Shown here: positions 15,918 through 23,150 of the stretch, one piece after another | Position numbering within the stretch: position 1 is the first letter of the stretch | Layout of the letters: the number at the start of each line of letters is the position of its first letter | Assembly (NCBI GenBank): GCA_041306075.1 | Contig: JBFYKH010000060.1 | Coordinates: 1 to 39,953, forward strand | DNA from: JAHIYG01 sp041306075 | Lineage (GTDB): Archaea; Altiarchaeota; Altiarchaeia; IMC4; SCGC-AAA252-I15 | Direction of reading: 5' to 3' | DNA: 39,953 nucleotides | Translations under genes and position numbers: made by a program | Notes under the pieces: model-generated | Seen by the model: only the letters and a program-made list of their open reading frames with translations | Databases searched by the model: none | Told to the model about the DNA's origin: nothing

Positions 15918-17138
15918 ATGAAGACGTTCGAGGCGGCGTTACTGGCGGTCCTCTTAGCCTCAACGGCCTCGGCAGACTACCTGACGGTATACGATTCGCC
16001 TCGGACGGTGCACCTCGGAGACGAAAGCATTCGGGATTGGGCGGTTCCGGAGCCCCAGGGCCTCGAGAGCCGGGGCGCGTTCTTCCTCGAGGGCCAGTAC
16101 CAGAGGGTGTGGGCTGACATGGAGGTGTGGGACGTTGACGGGGAGACGAACGAGATAAGAATCAATGACAGGCGGGCGGCACGGCTCTGCGAGTCCAAAA
16201 GCGAGGTTTGGCGGCCCTGCACCGTCGTCCTGGACCCAAGGGTCCTCCGCACCGGAAGGCTCAACCTGTCGATTCACGCGCTGTACCGCGGAGAGCGCGG
16301 AAGCGTCCGCGACGACTTCATGGTGCGGAACCTCAAGGTGATGGCCGAATACGACGACGTGAACCCCAAGCTCCTGCCAGAGAAGACGCAGAGCGCATAC
16401 AATGTCACCATTGGCGAATCCGTGAACGTGACCATAACCGTCACGAACGTCGGCGGAGCGTCGGCGTTGAACGTCTCAGTCAGCGACGTGAAACCGCAGG
16501 GGGGATTTATCATCCGAGGCTCGACCTCGGGCTCGTTCACCCCCCTGCGTCCGGGGGACATATACCATTACACATACGCCCTAACGTTCCAGAAGACGGG
16601 ACGCTACGCGTCGTGGCCCGGGGCCGTCGAATACGGCCTGCCGAACGGGACGAAGCGCACCATACAGCTAGAACCAACGGTAGTCTACGTCAGGGGTCCC
16701 AAGCCGGACCTGTGGGTGGAGAAGAACATCACGGGCGCCATCGTCGCCGGAAGCCAGATACGGATACTCCTGACAGTCGTAAACAACGGCTCAGAGGACG
16801 CGTACAACGTGAAACTCTACGACATCCTCCCCCTGAACTTCACCATCGTCTCCGGCAGCCAGCGCACCTCCTATGCCGCGATAAGGGCCGGAGAGAACGT
16901 CACGTACGAATACGTGGCGCTGCCGGTGTCCGAGGGATTATACCTGACGGCCGCCACCCTGACTTTCAACGACCGGGAAGGGAACACTTACGAGCGGACG
17001 TCCCCCCACCTATCCCTGGTCGTCCTCGGCGCCAAGACGGCCGGAATCGGCCTTGGGAACCCCCTGATGATACTCGGCGCCCTCGTGGCGATAGCGGCGG
17101 TGCTGGTGATAGTGTACGACCGGGTCAGGCCCAAGTAG
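15918..17138 (+). CDS. anchored surface protein with CARDB/DUF11-like repeats
   Basis: The 406-aa product has a signal peptide (EAALLAVLLASTASA), an N-terminal beta domain with two Cys (LCESKSEVWRPC), and two Ig-like repeats of the CARDB/DUF11 kind. In these, VNVTITVTNVGGASALNVSV and RILLTVVNNGSEDAYNVKLY align, each followed by a hydrophobic-PL..F turn. The C-terminus has one membrane anchor (NPLMILGALVAIAAVLVIVY) and a short basic tail. Many NxT/S sites suggest N-glycosylation outside the cell. It starts one base after adk and is probably co-transcribed. It resembles the anchored protein at 28719-29615 in design. Adhesion or S-layer support is inferred only. Confidence 0.82.
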   Translation: MKTFEAALLAVLLASTASADYLTVYDSPRTVHLGDESIRDWAVPEPQGLESRGAFFLEGQYQRVWADMEVWDVDGETNEIRINDRRAARLCESKSEVWRPCTVVLDPRVLRTGRLNLSIHALYRGERGSVRDDFMVRNLKVMAEYDDVNPKLLPEKTQSAYNVTIGESVNVTITVTNVGGASALNVSVSDVKPQGGFIIRGSTSGSFTPLRPGDIYHYTYALTFQKTGRYASWPGAVEYGLPNGTKRTIQLEPTVVYVRGPKPDLWVEKNITGAIVAGSQIRILLTVVNNGSEDAYNVKLYDILPLNFTIVSGSQRTSYAAIRAGENVTYEYVALPVSEGLYLTAATLTFNDREGNTYERTSPHLSLVVLGAKTAGIGLGNPLMILGALVAIAAVLVIVYDRVRPK

Positions 17139-17157
17139 GCCGTCCGGCATCAGCGTC

Positions 17158-17652
17158 TCATGCCACGTAGCAGCGCGCGTCGACGGTCTTGGTGGTGAGG
17201 TAGTAGGCAGTCCCCTGCTGGTGCAACACGCCGCTCGAATCCAGCCAGACGCCGACGTCGTGCTGCTCGACCTTGAATCCTATCTTGAACTGCTTCCAGA
17301 CGAAACGCCTGATGACCCGCGACTCGTCAAGCTCCGGAGCCTTGTACTTCCCGGTGCAATAATAGTAGTCCCTGTTCTCCCCGACGTTGTTGCCCCAATA
17401 GCAGTTTAACGTATAATCCTTGCTCATCACCGCCCCTGATGGTGAGTTGAAGTCGTCGAGGAATATGGACTTCATCCCCTCCTTGAGCGTCTCCATCCTC
17501 AGGTCGCCGCCGGTCCGCAACTGAACCTCCTTGCTCGCGACGTTGCACGGGGTGACGTAAACCCTCGGCGGGGGGGTATTGGAACTTGAGGACATGCAGC
17601 CGGATATCAGGGCAATTGAAACCAACAACACCAGAAATATCCCGCACCTCAT
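17158..17652 (-). CDS. predicted lipoprotein of unknown function
   Basis: The 164-aa product has a lipoprotein signal: MRCGIFLVLLVSIALISGC with lipobox ISGC, then a Ser/Pro-rich tether. The body has four further Cys in pairs (VTPCNV, LNCYWG, YYYCTGKY, DARCYV), suggesting disulfides outside the cell. No family is recognised. It is divergent from dapL across a 46-bp promoter region and converges on the surface protein gene with a 19-bp gap. Confidence 0.78.
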   Translation of the reverse strand: MRCGIFLVLLVSIALISGCMSSSSNTPPPRVYVTPCNVASKEVQLRTGGDLRMETLKEGMKSIFLDDFNSPSGAVMSKDYTLNCYWGNNVGENRDYYYCTGKYKAPELDESRVIRRFVWKQFKIGFKVEQHDVGVWLDSSGVLHQQGTAYYLTTKTVDARCYVA

Positions 17653-17698
17653 ATATATCCCCTTGGATAATAATAACGTTGTTTAAATATATCCCACT
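17653..17698. promoter_or_regulatory. divergent promoter, lipoprotein / dapL
   Basis: GGATAATAAT (17665-17674) lies about 28 bp before the plus-strand ATG (17699). TTTAAATAT (17682-17690) lies about 34 bp before the minus-strand ATG (17652). The boxes are crossed in the same way as at 11003-11035. Confidence 0.45.
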
Positions 17699-18913
17699 AT
17701 GGTCTTGCGAAACAAGCGCATGTCGCTCCTGCCGGCCGGATACCTGTTCCCGGAAGTCGGCAAGAGGAGGCGGGCGGCCGCGGAGGCGAACCCGGAGGCG
17801 AAGATAATCAGCCTCGGCGTCGGCAACACGACCGAACCCCTGACCCGTCACATAACCGAGTCGCTCGCCAGGGCTGCTTCAGGGCTGGGAACGCCGGCCG
17901 GCTACTCTGGGTACGGTGACGAACAGGGGTTGGGGAAGCTTAGGGCGAAGATAGCGGAACGAGTCTATAACGGCTCAATAGCGCCTGAAGAGGTCTTCGT
18001 GTCAGACGGCGCCAAATGCGATATCGGGAGGCTTCAGCTGATGTTCGGGGCGAGCCAGACAATAGCTGTCCAGGACCCCTCTTATCCAGTCTATGTAGAC
18101 GGAAGCGTCATGGCCGGTGCCACCGGAACCTACGACGTCGGAAGACAGCAGTACCGCGGCGTCAAATACATGCGGTGCTCACCCGAGAACGGGTTCTTCC
18201 CCAAGCTCGGCGACGGGGAGAGGACCGACATAATCTACTTCTGCTCGCCGAACAATCCGACCGGGGCGGCGGCGACAAGGCAGGAGTTGAAGGCGCTCGT
18301 GGAATACGCGAGGAGGAACCGCTCGATAATCGTCTACGACGCCGCATACAGCGAGTACATAACGGAAAAAGGCCTCCCCCGGAGCATATACGAGATAGAG
18401 GGGGCGAAGGACGTGGCGATAGAGGTCAGCTCCTTCTCGAAGTTCATCGGGTTCACCGGCGTCAGGCTCGGCTGGACTGTCGTCCCCTCGGGGCTGAAAT
18501 ACGACGACGGCACGCAGGTCATAAGGGACTGGAACAGGGTCACGACGACGGTGTTCAACGGGGCGTCCAACATAGCGCAAGCGGGCGGCCTCTCAGCATT
18601 GGACGACGTCGGCCGGGCCGAGATGAGGGAGACAGTGTCCTATTACCTGGGGAACGCGAAGATAATCCTCGAGGGCCTGAAGGAGATGGGCGTCGAATCA
18701 TACGGCGGCGTCAACGCCCCCTACATATGGGCGCGCTTCAAGGGGGGGCGGAGCTGGGACATATTCGACGACATCCTCAGGAGGGCCTACGTCGTCACGA
18801 CACCGGGGAGCGGCTTCGGCCCGGCAGGAGAAGGATTCCTTAGGTTCAGCGCATTCGGCCACAGGGAAGACGTGATAGAGGCTGTCGAGCGGCTGAAGAA
18901 GATTGGACTATAA
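17699..18913 (+). CDS. dapL: LL-diaminopimelate aminotransferase
   Basis: The 404-aa fold-type I PLP enzyme converts tetrahydrodipicolinate to LL-diaminopimelate in one step of lysine (or DAP) synthesis. Family marks are ISLGVGNTTEPL near the N-terminus, GYSGYGDEQGLGKLR, FVSDGAKCDIGRLQ, FCSPNNPTGAAATR, YDAAYSEYI and the PLP Lys248 in VSSFSKFIGFTGVRLGW. These are specific to the DapL group rather than to AspC. Length matches the family. It stands alone with its own promoter; no dapA, dapB or dapF lies in this window. Confidence 0.94.
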   Translation: MVLRNKRMSLLPAGYLFPEVGKRRRAAAEANPEAKIISLGVGNTTEPLTRHITESLARAASGLGTPAGYSGYGDEQGLGKLRAKIAERVYNGSIAPEEVFVSDGAKCDIGRLQLMFGASQTIAVQDPSYPVYVDGSVMAGATGTYDVGRQQYRGVKYMRCSPENGFFPKLGDGERTDIIYFCSPNNPTGAAATRQELKALVEYARRNRSIIVYDAAYSEYITEKGLPRSIYEIEGAKDVAIEVSSFSKFIGFTGVRLGWTVVPSGLKYDDGTQVIRDWNRVTTTVFNGASNIAQAGGLSALDDVGRAEMRETVSYYLGNAKIILEGLKEMGVESYGGVNAPYIWARFKGGRSWDIFDDILRRAYVVTTPGSGFGPAGEGFLRFSAFGHREDVIEAVERLKKIGL

Positions 18914-18929
18914 ACGAATAAGGTAGACG

Positions 18930-18955
18930 CCCCCGCCGGTAAAAAAGGACGGGGG
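18930..18955. terminator. GC hairpin between convergent dapL and ribosomal P1 genes
   Basis: CCCCCG (18930-18935) and CGGGGG (18950-18955) form a 6-bp stem around an A-rich loop, in the 55-bp gap between convergent stops. It is probably a shared transcription-end structure. Confidence 0.45.
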
Positions 18956-18968
18956 TTGTCGAATCAGC

Positions 18969-19265
18969 CTATCCGAAGAGCGACGCCAAGCCGCTTGCGG
19001 CCTCCTCCTCGCCCTTCTTGTCGTCCTCCTTCCTCTTCTCCTCCTTCACGGGAGCTGCGGCGGCTGCCTGCGCGGCAGGCGCGGCGGTGACGACCGACTT
19101 CGCTATGGCCTCCTCGATGTTGATGCCCTCAAGGCTTGCCACAAGGGCCTTCGCCCGAGCATCGTTGACTTCAACGCCAGCGGCCTTCAGTACGGCGCTG
19201 ACAGCGGCTTCGTCTATCTTCTTCCCAGCGGAATGCAAAAGCATCGCAGCGTAAACGTATTCCAT
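18969..19265 (-). CDS. rpl12: ribosomal protein P1 (archaeal L12)
   Basis: This 98-aa acidic stalk protein of the large subunit starts MEYVYAAMLLHSAGKKIDE. An Ala-rich hinge (VVTAAPAAQAAAAAPVKEE) follows, then a charged stretch and the universal tail ending SGLASLFG that contacts translation factors. GGAGG lies about 9 nt before the ATG, and a TATA-like TATATAAAC (around 19315-19323) about 55 bp upstream, so this mRNA has a leader, unlike most genes here. Its usual partner uL10 (rplP0) is not next to it in this window. Confidence 0.96.
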   Translation of the reverse strand: MEYVYAAMLLHSAGKKIDEAAVSAVLKAAGVEVNDARAKALVASLEGINIEEAIAKSVVTAAPAAQAAAAAPVKEEKRKEDDKKGEEEAASGLASLFG

Positions 19266-19334
19266 CCTAAATCCTCCAATAACATTAAAACGTAGGAATC
19301 CTATAGGGAACGGCAGTATATAAACATTCCCTAC

Positions 19335-19622
19335 CCCCGAAGACAGGTCCTGACCGTCGAGCCGAGGAACCTCCAGCCGTCCCTGACCGCCCGGAGTTTG
19401 GACACGCCGGAATGACGACCGAGACTGCCATGACCCGATGGAAGACGGAAGATTGTCTTGCGGTGGGGTTGTCCTGCGCTCACACCCAAATGGAGAAGCA
19501 TCACTTTCTCCGGACGAATCCTACGGATTCATGGTTGCGCAGGGGCCGTTTCCACCGCAATGTAGCCTGACCTCTTGACGCGCGCCGTTCACGGGATTCG
19601 CGGTTGCCTTCGCAGGCAGGCA
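19335..19622 (-). ncRNA. probable structured RNA of about 290 nt, family not identified
   Basis: About 400 bp without a credible gene hold a dense set of perfect stems. These are TTGCGGTGG/CCACCGCAA (19458-19466 with 19552-19560), inside it CCTGCGC/GCGCAGG (19473-19479 with 19537-19543), and inside that two hairpins, GGAGAA/TTCTCC (19492-19511) and GAATCC/GGATTC (19516-19530). TGCCT/AGGCA (19605-19618) has a GCGA tetraloop when read on the minus strand, which favours that strand. A TATA-like box (about 19645-19654) lies roughly 25 bp before the proposed 5' end. RNase P and SRP RNA hallmarks were sought and not found. Ends are approximate. Confidence 0.5.
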
Positions 19623-19640
19623 AAGAGATTAGGGGAAGAC

Positions 19641-19665
19641 GCGCATAAATACGGGTTTTATGCGC
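19641..19665. promoter_or_regulatory. palindromic divergent promoter
   Basis: GCGCATAAA (19641-19649) and TTTATGCGC (19657-19665) form a perfect 9-bp inverted repeat, each arm containing a TATA-like core. One arm is about 25 bp from the proposed minus-strand RNA 5' end and the other about 25 bp from the GTG start at 19684, so it reads as a symmetric two-way promoter. Confidence 0.5.
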
Positions 19666-19683
19666 AGAAGCCCATGTTAAGGG

Positions 19684-19959
19684 GTGGACGAGCGGATAGT
19701 CGGATACATGAGGGGGGCGGTCCTCCGCGGCCAAAGCCGCCAGGACACATTCGACAAACTCACAGGGATAGGCGTCTCCTACAAGGAGATAATGGAGGAC
19801 TTCAAGGAATCCTCCGACAAGCGCGAGCCTGAGGCGCATGCGCCTAAGCCTGAAGAGGCGCAGAAAACAGCCGCAAAAGAGAACCGCATGGGGCGCCTGG
19901 AGGCCGCGCTAGCGGCCGTAATAATAATCGCAGCCGTAATCCTGCTCCTTTGGCGTTAA
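19684..19959 (+). CDS. small tail-anchored protein of unknown function
   Basis: The 91-aa product starts from GTG. It has an N-terminal helical domain (RIVGYMRGAVLRGQSRQDTF, then SYKEIMEDFKE), a charged Pro/Glu/Lys linker, and one C-terminal span (EAALAAVIIIAAVILLLW) ending in Arg. This is the layout of C-tail-anchored proteins, which are frequent in archaea with small genomes. GTG 19684 is chosen because the palindromic promoter puts transcription start very near it. The ATG at 19674 is in another frame. Its TAA overlaps the thiC stop in a shared TTAA. Function not known. Confidence 0.7.
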   Translation: MDERIVGYMRGAVLRGQSRQDTFDKLTGIGVSYKEIMEDFKESSDKREPEAHAPKPEEAQKTAAKENRMGRLEAALAAVIIIAAVILLLWR

Positions 19960-21155
19960 GGCTCCGAGCCCTCGTCGAATGTCTTTAGGGCGCAGTATTT
20001 CCCGCACATGCTGCATTCCCCGCCGGACACGTGCCTCCCCCTGGCCCTGCCGACGTCCCGGTCCAAGGCGAGCCTGAACATCCCCCCCCAGTCCAGCCTC
20101 CGTCTCGCACGGCTCATCATATCGTCTCGGCCGCGCCTGCCGAGCTTCACCACGTCGGCGGCGTGAGCCGCAATCTTCGACGCTATCACGCCCTCCCTCA
20201 CGTCATCCGCGTCCGGGAGGCCTATGTGTTCGCTCGGCGTCACGTAGCAGAGGAAGTCCGCCCCGTACATCCCGGCCAGTGCGCCGCCGATGGCGCCCGT
20301 TATGTGGTCGTGGCCGACGCCGATGTCGGTCACCAGGGGGCCGAGGACGTAGAACGGCGCGTTATGGCACACCCGCTTTTGCAGCTTCATATTATACTCT
20401 ATCTGGTCCAGCGGCACGTGGCCCGGCCCCTCGACGATGACCTTCACGCCCCGTTCCCTCGCCTTCAGGGTCAGCTTGCCAAGGACCATGAGCTCGGACA
20501 ACTGCGCCTTGTCAGTGGCGTCGTGAAGGCACCCTGGGCGGAGCGCGTCGCCTAGGCTGACGGCCACGTCGTATTCCGCAAGCACGTCCAGTATGCTGTC
20601 GAATCCCGCATACAGGGGATTCTCGGCCTTGTTCCTCATCATCCAGGAGGCGATGAAGCAGCCGCCCCGGCTCGTAATAGGTATAATCCTCCGCCTCGCA
20701 TGCCTGACGCCCTCCAGCGTCAGGCCGGCGTGTATCGTCATGAAGTCGACGCCTTCGCGGCACTGCCTCTCCACCTCCCCGAGGTAGTCCTCGAGGGTGA
20801 ATGCAAGCCTCCGTTTAGCATATACGGGATATATCGGCACCGTGCCCAACGGGACCTTAGTCCGCTTGAGAACCAGCTTCCTGAAACGCTCAGTCTCGCC
20901 GTCGACGCTCAAGTCCATCAAAGCGTCCGCGCCAGCGTCCACGGCCACCCGGGCCTTCCGCAGCTCCCCGGCGAGGCCGCTCTTCCCGGGCGAGGTCCCG
21001 ACGTTCGCGTTGACCTTCGTCGAACAGCCGGCCCCCACAGCCAACGGCCTAATCCCGCGCCGCGGGTTGCCGACGACGACTATGCTTCCGGCCTTGATTC
21101 CCGAAGCCAGCTTAGCCCTAGAAACGCCTTCCCGCTTCGACAGTTGAGCAATCAT
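19956..21155 (-). CDS. thiC: phosphomethylpyrimidine synthase (ThiC)
   Basis: This 399-aa radical SAM enzyme turns aminoimidazole ribotide into the HMP-phosphate half of thiamin. Recognised segments are VNANVGTSPGKSGLAGELRK, FMTIHAGLTLEGV, SRGGCFIASWMM, SLGDALRPGCLHDATDKAQ, VEGPGHVPLDQI and GADFLCYVTPSEHIGLP. The C-terminal cluster motif reads CSMCGKYC (Cys381, 384, 388: CX2CX3C), one residue tighter than the CX2CX4C usually quoted. The length suits the shorter archaeal ThiC forms. A TATA-like GAATATTTA lies about 30 bp upstream. No TPP riboswitch motif was found before it. Confidence 0.96.
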   Translation of the reverse strand: MIAQLSKREGVSRAKLASGIKAGSIVVVGNPRRGIRPLAVGAGCSTKVNANVGTSPGKSGLAGELRKARVAVDAGADALMDLSVDGETERFRKLVLKRTKVPLGTVPIYPVYAKRRLAFTLEDYLGEVERQCREGVDFMTIHAGLTLEGVRHARRRIIPITSRGGCFIASWMMRNKAENPLYAGFDSILDVLAEYDVAVSLGDALRPGCLHDATDKAQLSELMVLGKLTLKARERGVKVIVEGPGHVPLDQIEYNMKLQKRVCHNAPFYVLGPLVTDIGVGHDHITGAIGGALAGMYGADFLCYVTPSEHIGLPDADDVREGVIASKIAAHAADVVKLGRRGRDDMMSRARRRLDWGGMFRLALDRDVGRARGRHVSGGECSMCGKYCALKTFDEGSEP

Positions 21156-21257
21156 TTACCCCAACTATTAAGCAACAGAAGCTAAATATTCACCGCCGCC
21201 AGGAAAGACACGGACACCGACACTTATAACTCACACTGCCATAGTAATAGAACACAA

Positions 21258-21329
21258 GCCCGTGTGGGGTAGTGGATATCCTAGTGGCCTGCGGAGCCGC
21301 AGACCCGGGTTCGAATCCCGGCACGGGCG
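21258..21329 (+). tRNA. tRNA-Arg (anticodon GCG)
   Basis: A 72-nt cloverleaf folds fully. The acceptor GCCCGTG/CACGGGC has discriminator G. The D-arm has AGTGGATA in its loop. The anticodon stem GTGGC/GCCGC carries loop CTGCGGA (anticodon GCG, reading CGC/CGU). The T-arm is CCGGG-TTCGAAT-CCCGG. CCA is not encoded and no intron is present. A TATA-like CTTATAACT (21222-21230) lies about 30 bp upstream, typical for an archaeal tRNA gene. Confidence 0.95.
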
Positions 21330-21377
21330 CTTAGTATCCTACACTCAGCGTTTCGTCTTTTATGCGCGCCGGGATGC

Positions 21378-21395
21378 AAAAAGCCCCGGCTTTTT
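21378..21395. terminator. AT-flanked hairpin downstream of tRNA-Arg
   Basis: AAAAAGCC and GGCTTTTT form a tight stem with a five-T run on the plus strand, 49 bp after the tRNA. This suits transcription termination of the tRNA, or of a transcript from the other side. Confidence 0.45.
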
Positions 21396-21398
21396 CAA

Positions 21399-21415
21399 GA
21401 ATCCCGGCGTGGGCG
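21399..21415 (+). repeat. imperfect copy of the tRNA-Arg 3' end
   Basis: GAATCCCGGCGTGGGCG matches the tRNA 3' end GAATCCCGGCACGGGCG (21313-21329) at 15 of 17 positions, 86 bp downstream. Partial tRNA 3' copies mark integrase attachment sites, but the two mismatches and the absence of an integrase make this a weak case. Confidence 0.3.
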
Positions 21416-21708
21416 TCCTTCTGTGTACTCGGCCATATATGCCCCCAGAGTCCACTAAGTTAAGGGTTGTTGATGTGGCCGGATTAAAGTCCCTGAAGGC
21501 TTCGGATTTGATGGTCGGGTTCCCTCAGGCCCCCCATCAAACCCTTGTTTTTGCGCGGCTGCGTGGGCTGTCAGAGCATGGTCGTAACTGTAAAAAAACA
21601 CCCATAACGGCGATTTTCCGGAGGTAACTGTGGCGGACTTTGTGGGTAACAACTCATATGTGTGGTGCAGCGGCAGGTGCGCTGGCATATTCGTGCGAGG
21701 TGATAAGC
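21416..21708. other. gap of about 290 bp with one hairpin, no convincing gene
   Basis: The only strong structure is TTTGATGG (21507-21514) pairing with CCATCAAA (21534-21541) over a GGG/CCC-containing loop. GGAGGT at about 21619-21624 precedes a GTG (21630) that opens a 124-codon frame. That frame has codon use unlike its neighbours and overlaps the better candidate at 21709. It may hold an RNA or decayed gene. Confidence 0.35.
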
Positions 21709-21876
21709 TTGGCGAGCCGGCACGGATGCCCTCGCCCGCCGCGCGGAAGGATGATATACGAGACGATACTGGCTGTCCTGACAGTCGTGGGGGTATGGGC
21801 TATCGAGTCAGCTTACAGGCGGAGAAGCAGAGCCGGCCACATCGCCTGGACGAGACGGTACATGGCGATAAGATGA
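21709..21876 (+). CDS. small basic membrane protein candidate (55 aa)
   Basis: A TTG start at 21709 is preceded at 4 nt by GAGGTGAT, nearly the full archaeal ribosome-binding consensus. The product has a short basic Pro/Arg-rich N-terminus, one hydrophobic span (MIYETILAVLTVVGVWAI), and a basic tail with many Arg (SAYRRRSRAGHIAWTRRYMA). An internal ATG at 21751 would give 41 residues and keep the span. Codons in the span (ATA, GTC, CTG) match local usage. No family is recognised. A competing longer frame from 21630 overlaps it. Confidence 0.45.
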   Translation: MASRHGCPRPPRGRMIYETILAVLTVVGVWAIESAYRRRSRAGHIAWTRRYMAIR

Positions 21877-22003
21877 CGGGACCCGCTGTCAGGGAGCGGT
21901 TTTCCTCAAGATTCAGCAGAATAATGGTTGTCCGCTATAGCAAGAATGCCGCGGCATTTGTATCCCGGTACTCTTTTATTCCCGGCCTTCACGTATTCTA
22001 TTG

Positions 22004-22402
22004 ATGCTTAAGGGAAGCGGAGGACGGGTGGGGGGATACGCCGACGCCCTAAGGGCCGCATTCGGTCCCGAGTTCAGGGAAGGCCCCGACGGGACGCTCT
22101 TCGAGTCGCCTGGGATGGTTCGTGTCCGGGTTCCCCTGCGGCAGGACATCGTCGACCAAGGCGGCGTCTTCTCCGCGTTCAAGGCCGATGTCGATGCAAG
22201 GCTCAGGAAGGCATGCGGGGAACTGGGTCTGCCAGCCGGGGATTTGAGGTGCGAGTACGGGGGCCGCCCCGGCGACGACGGCGTCGACATGGTCCTAGTG
22301 GCGTCCAAGCATCATTCTGAGCGGCTCGGGGATGCGGAGCGTTCAGGTGTAATCGGCCTCGCCGTCGAGCTGAAGCGGACGATGGACGTCGGCTACCGGT
22401 GA
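22004..22402 (+). CDS. hypothetical protein
   Basis: The 132-aa soluble-looking protein is rich in Gly, Asp and Arg and has no signal or membrane span. Segments such as RVRVPLRQDIVDQGGVFSAF and VVELKRT-like endings suggest an alpha/beta fold with amphipathic helices (FKADVDARLRKACGEL), but no family is recognised. A TATA-like CTTTTATT (21972-21979) lies about 28 bp before ATG 22004, so the mRNA is probably leaderless. The TTG codon just before is in frame but unlikely as the start. Base and codon use fit the host genome. Confidence 0.6.
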   Translation: MLKGSGGRVGGYADALRAAFGPEFREGPDGTLFESPGMVRVRVPLRQDIVDQGGVFSAFKADVDARLRKACGELGLPAGDLRCEYGGRPGDDGVDMVLVASKHHSERLGDAERSGVIGLAVELKRTMDVGYR

Positions 22403-22478
22403 CCCATCGTCCTGCGCGTACTCCATTTATTAAGCGACAGTTACAAGTATATTAAATTCTTGTGTTGGAATAGGTGGG

Positions 22479-23150
22479 ATGAATATGAAAGAATGGAGTG
22501 TTTGGTCTGTTGTCTTTGTCGTTACGTGTTTCATGCTGGCTTCGGGTTGCCTATCGAGCGATGCCCCTCCGACCACACAGACTCTAAGGCAGCAGACAAC
22601 CACTACATCAACCACGCTTAGGCCCCAGACTGAGGCGGAGGTTAATGGGCTGACTTCTAGCGCCGTGTCAGCATATGACACGGGCACGTGCAAGACCATA
22701 AACGACCTGAAGAAGCAGACCGAGTGCATCGAGAAGGTGGCCGTGGCATGCAATGACCGGAACAAGTGCCAGGCCATCAGCAACGCAAACGACCAGACGG
22801 AGTGCGTCACCAAGGTGGCTGTCGCATTCTACAACGTTGACACGTGCAAGACCATCGTTGATTTGGGCAAGCAGGTGGAGTGCGTTGAGAGGGTGGCTAT
22901 GGCGTCCGCTGACAGGACTAAGTGCCTGGCTATTTCGAGCCCTGAGGCTCAGACGGAGTGCGTCACCAAGGTGGCTGTCGCATTCTACAACGTTGACACG
23001 TGCAAGACCCTCTCAGACTCGTCCAAAGCCGACTTGTGCATAAGCAAAATCGCCGTGCTTACAGGAAACGAGGACGTTTGCTCGGCGGTCGCCAGCTCAA
23101 TGGCGAGGACGGGCTGCGTGGACTCGGTGAGGGAAGCCGCCGGCGGCTAG
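22479..23150 (+). CDS. lipoprotein with tandem Cys-pair repeats
   Basis: The 223-aa product has a lipoprotein signal ending LASGC, then a Thr-rich tether (TTTTSTT). About five repeats of roughly 25-27 residues follow, each with two Cys and the shape C..I.....(Q)..C...VA (for example TCKTIVDLGKQVECVERVA, NKCQAIS..., TECVTKVAVAF). The repeats are probably short helical hairpins tied by disulfides, displayed outside the membrane. GGTGGG precedes the ATG and TATATTAAA (22448-22456) lies about 27 bp upstream. Two repeat units share a 60-bp exact DNA duplication, so the array has changed recently. Function unknown. Confidence 0.78.
   Translation: MNMKEWSVWSVVFVVTCFMLASGCLSSDAPPTTQTLRQQTTTTSTTLRPQTEAEVNGLTSSAVSAYDTGTCKTINDLKKQTECIEKVAVACNDRNKCQAISNANDQTECVTKVAVAFYNVDTCKTIVDLGKQVECVERVAMASADRTKCLAISSPEAQTECVTKVAVAFYNVDTCKTLSDSSKADLCISKIAVLTGNEDVCSAVASSMARTGCVDSVREAAGG
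22794..22853 (+). repeat. 60-bp exact direct repeat, copy 1 (in Cys-repeat lipoprotein gene)
   Basis: This is identical to 22950-23009, starting CAGACGGAGTGCGTCACC and ending TGCAAGACC. The spacing is 156 bp (52 codons), so the frame is kept. It encodes QTECVTKVAVAFYNVDTCKT. Confidence 0.9.
22950..23009 (+). repeat. 60-bp exact direct repeat, copy 2
   Basis: This is the second copy of the 22794-22853 repeat. Identity stops abruptly on both sides while the flanking repeat units are diverged. Confidence 0.9.

Noticed and set aside
19335..19622. RNase P RNA or SRP RNA identity for the structured locus
   Set aside because: Neither the GAGGAAAGTCC/ACAGAA-type RNase P elements nor the GGTCAGG..CGGAAGG..AGCAGC SRP motif could be found on either strand, so no family is named.
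21156..21257. TPP riboswitch upstream of thiC
   Set aside because: No CTGAGA or other conserved TPP-aptamer elements were found, and the promoter position implies almost no leader.
21258..21415. Integrated genetic element bounded by tRNA-Arg and its 3' copy
   Set aside because: Only 70 bp separate the two copies, they differ at two positions, and no integrase is present. At most a scar.
21630..22004. 124-codon frame with GGAGGT before a GTG
   Set aside because: Codon choice is unlike neighbouring genes, no domain or span is visible, and it overlaps the smaller frame at 21709, which has a better hydrophobic span and ribosome site. It remains a minor alternative.
22650..23100. CRISPR-like repeat array
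   Set aside because: The repeats are in-frame coding units of a Cys-repeat lipoprotein. Unit length and spacing follow codons, and there are no unique spacers of constant length.
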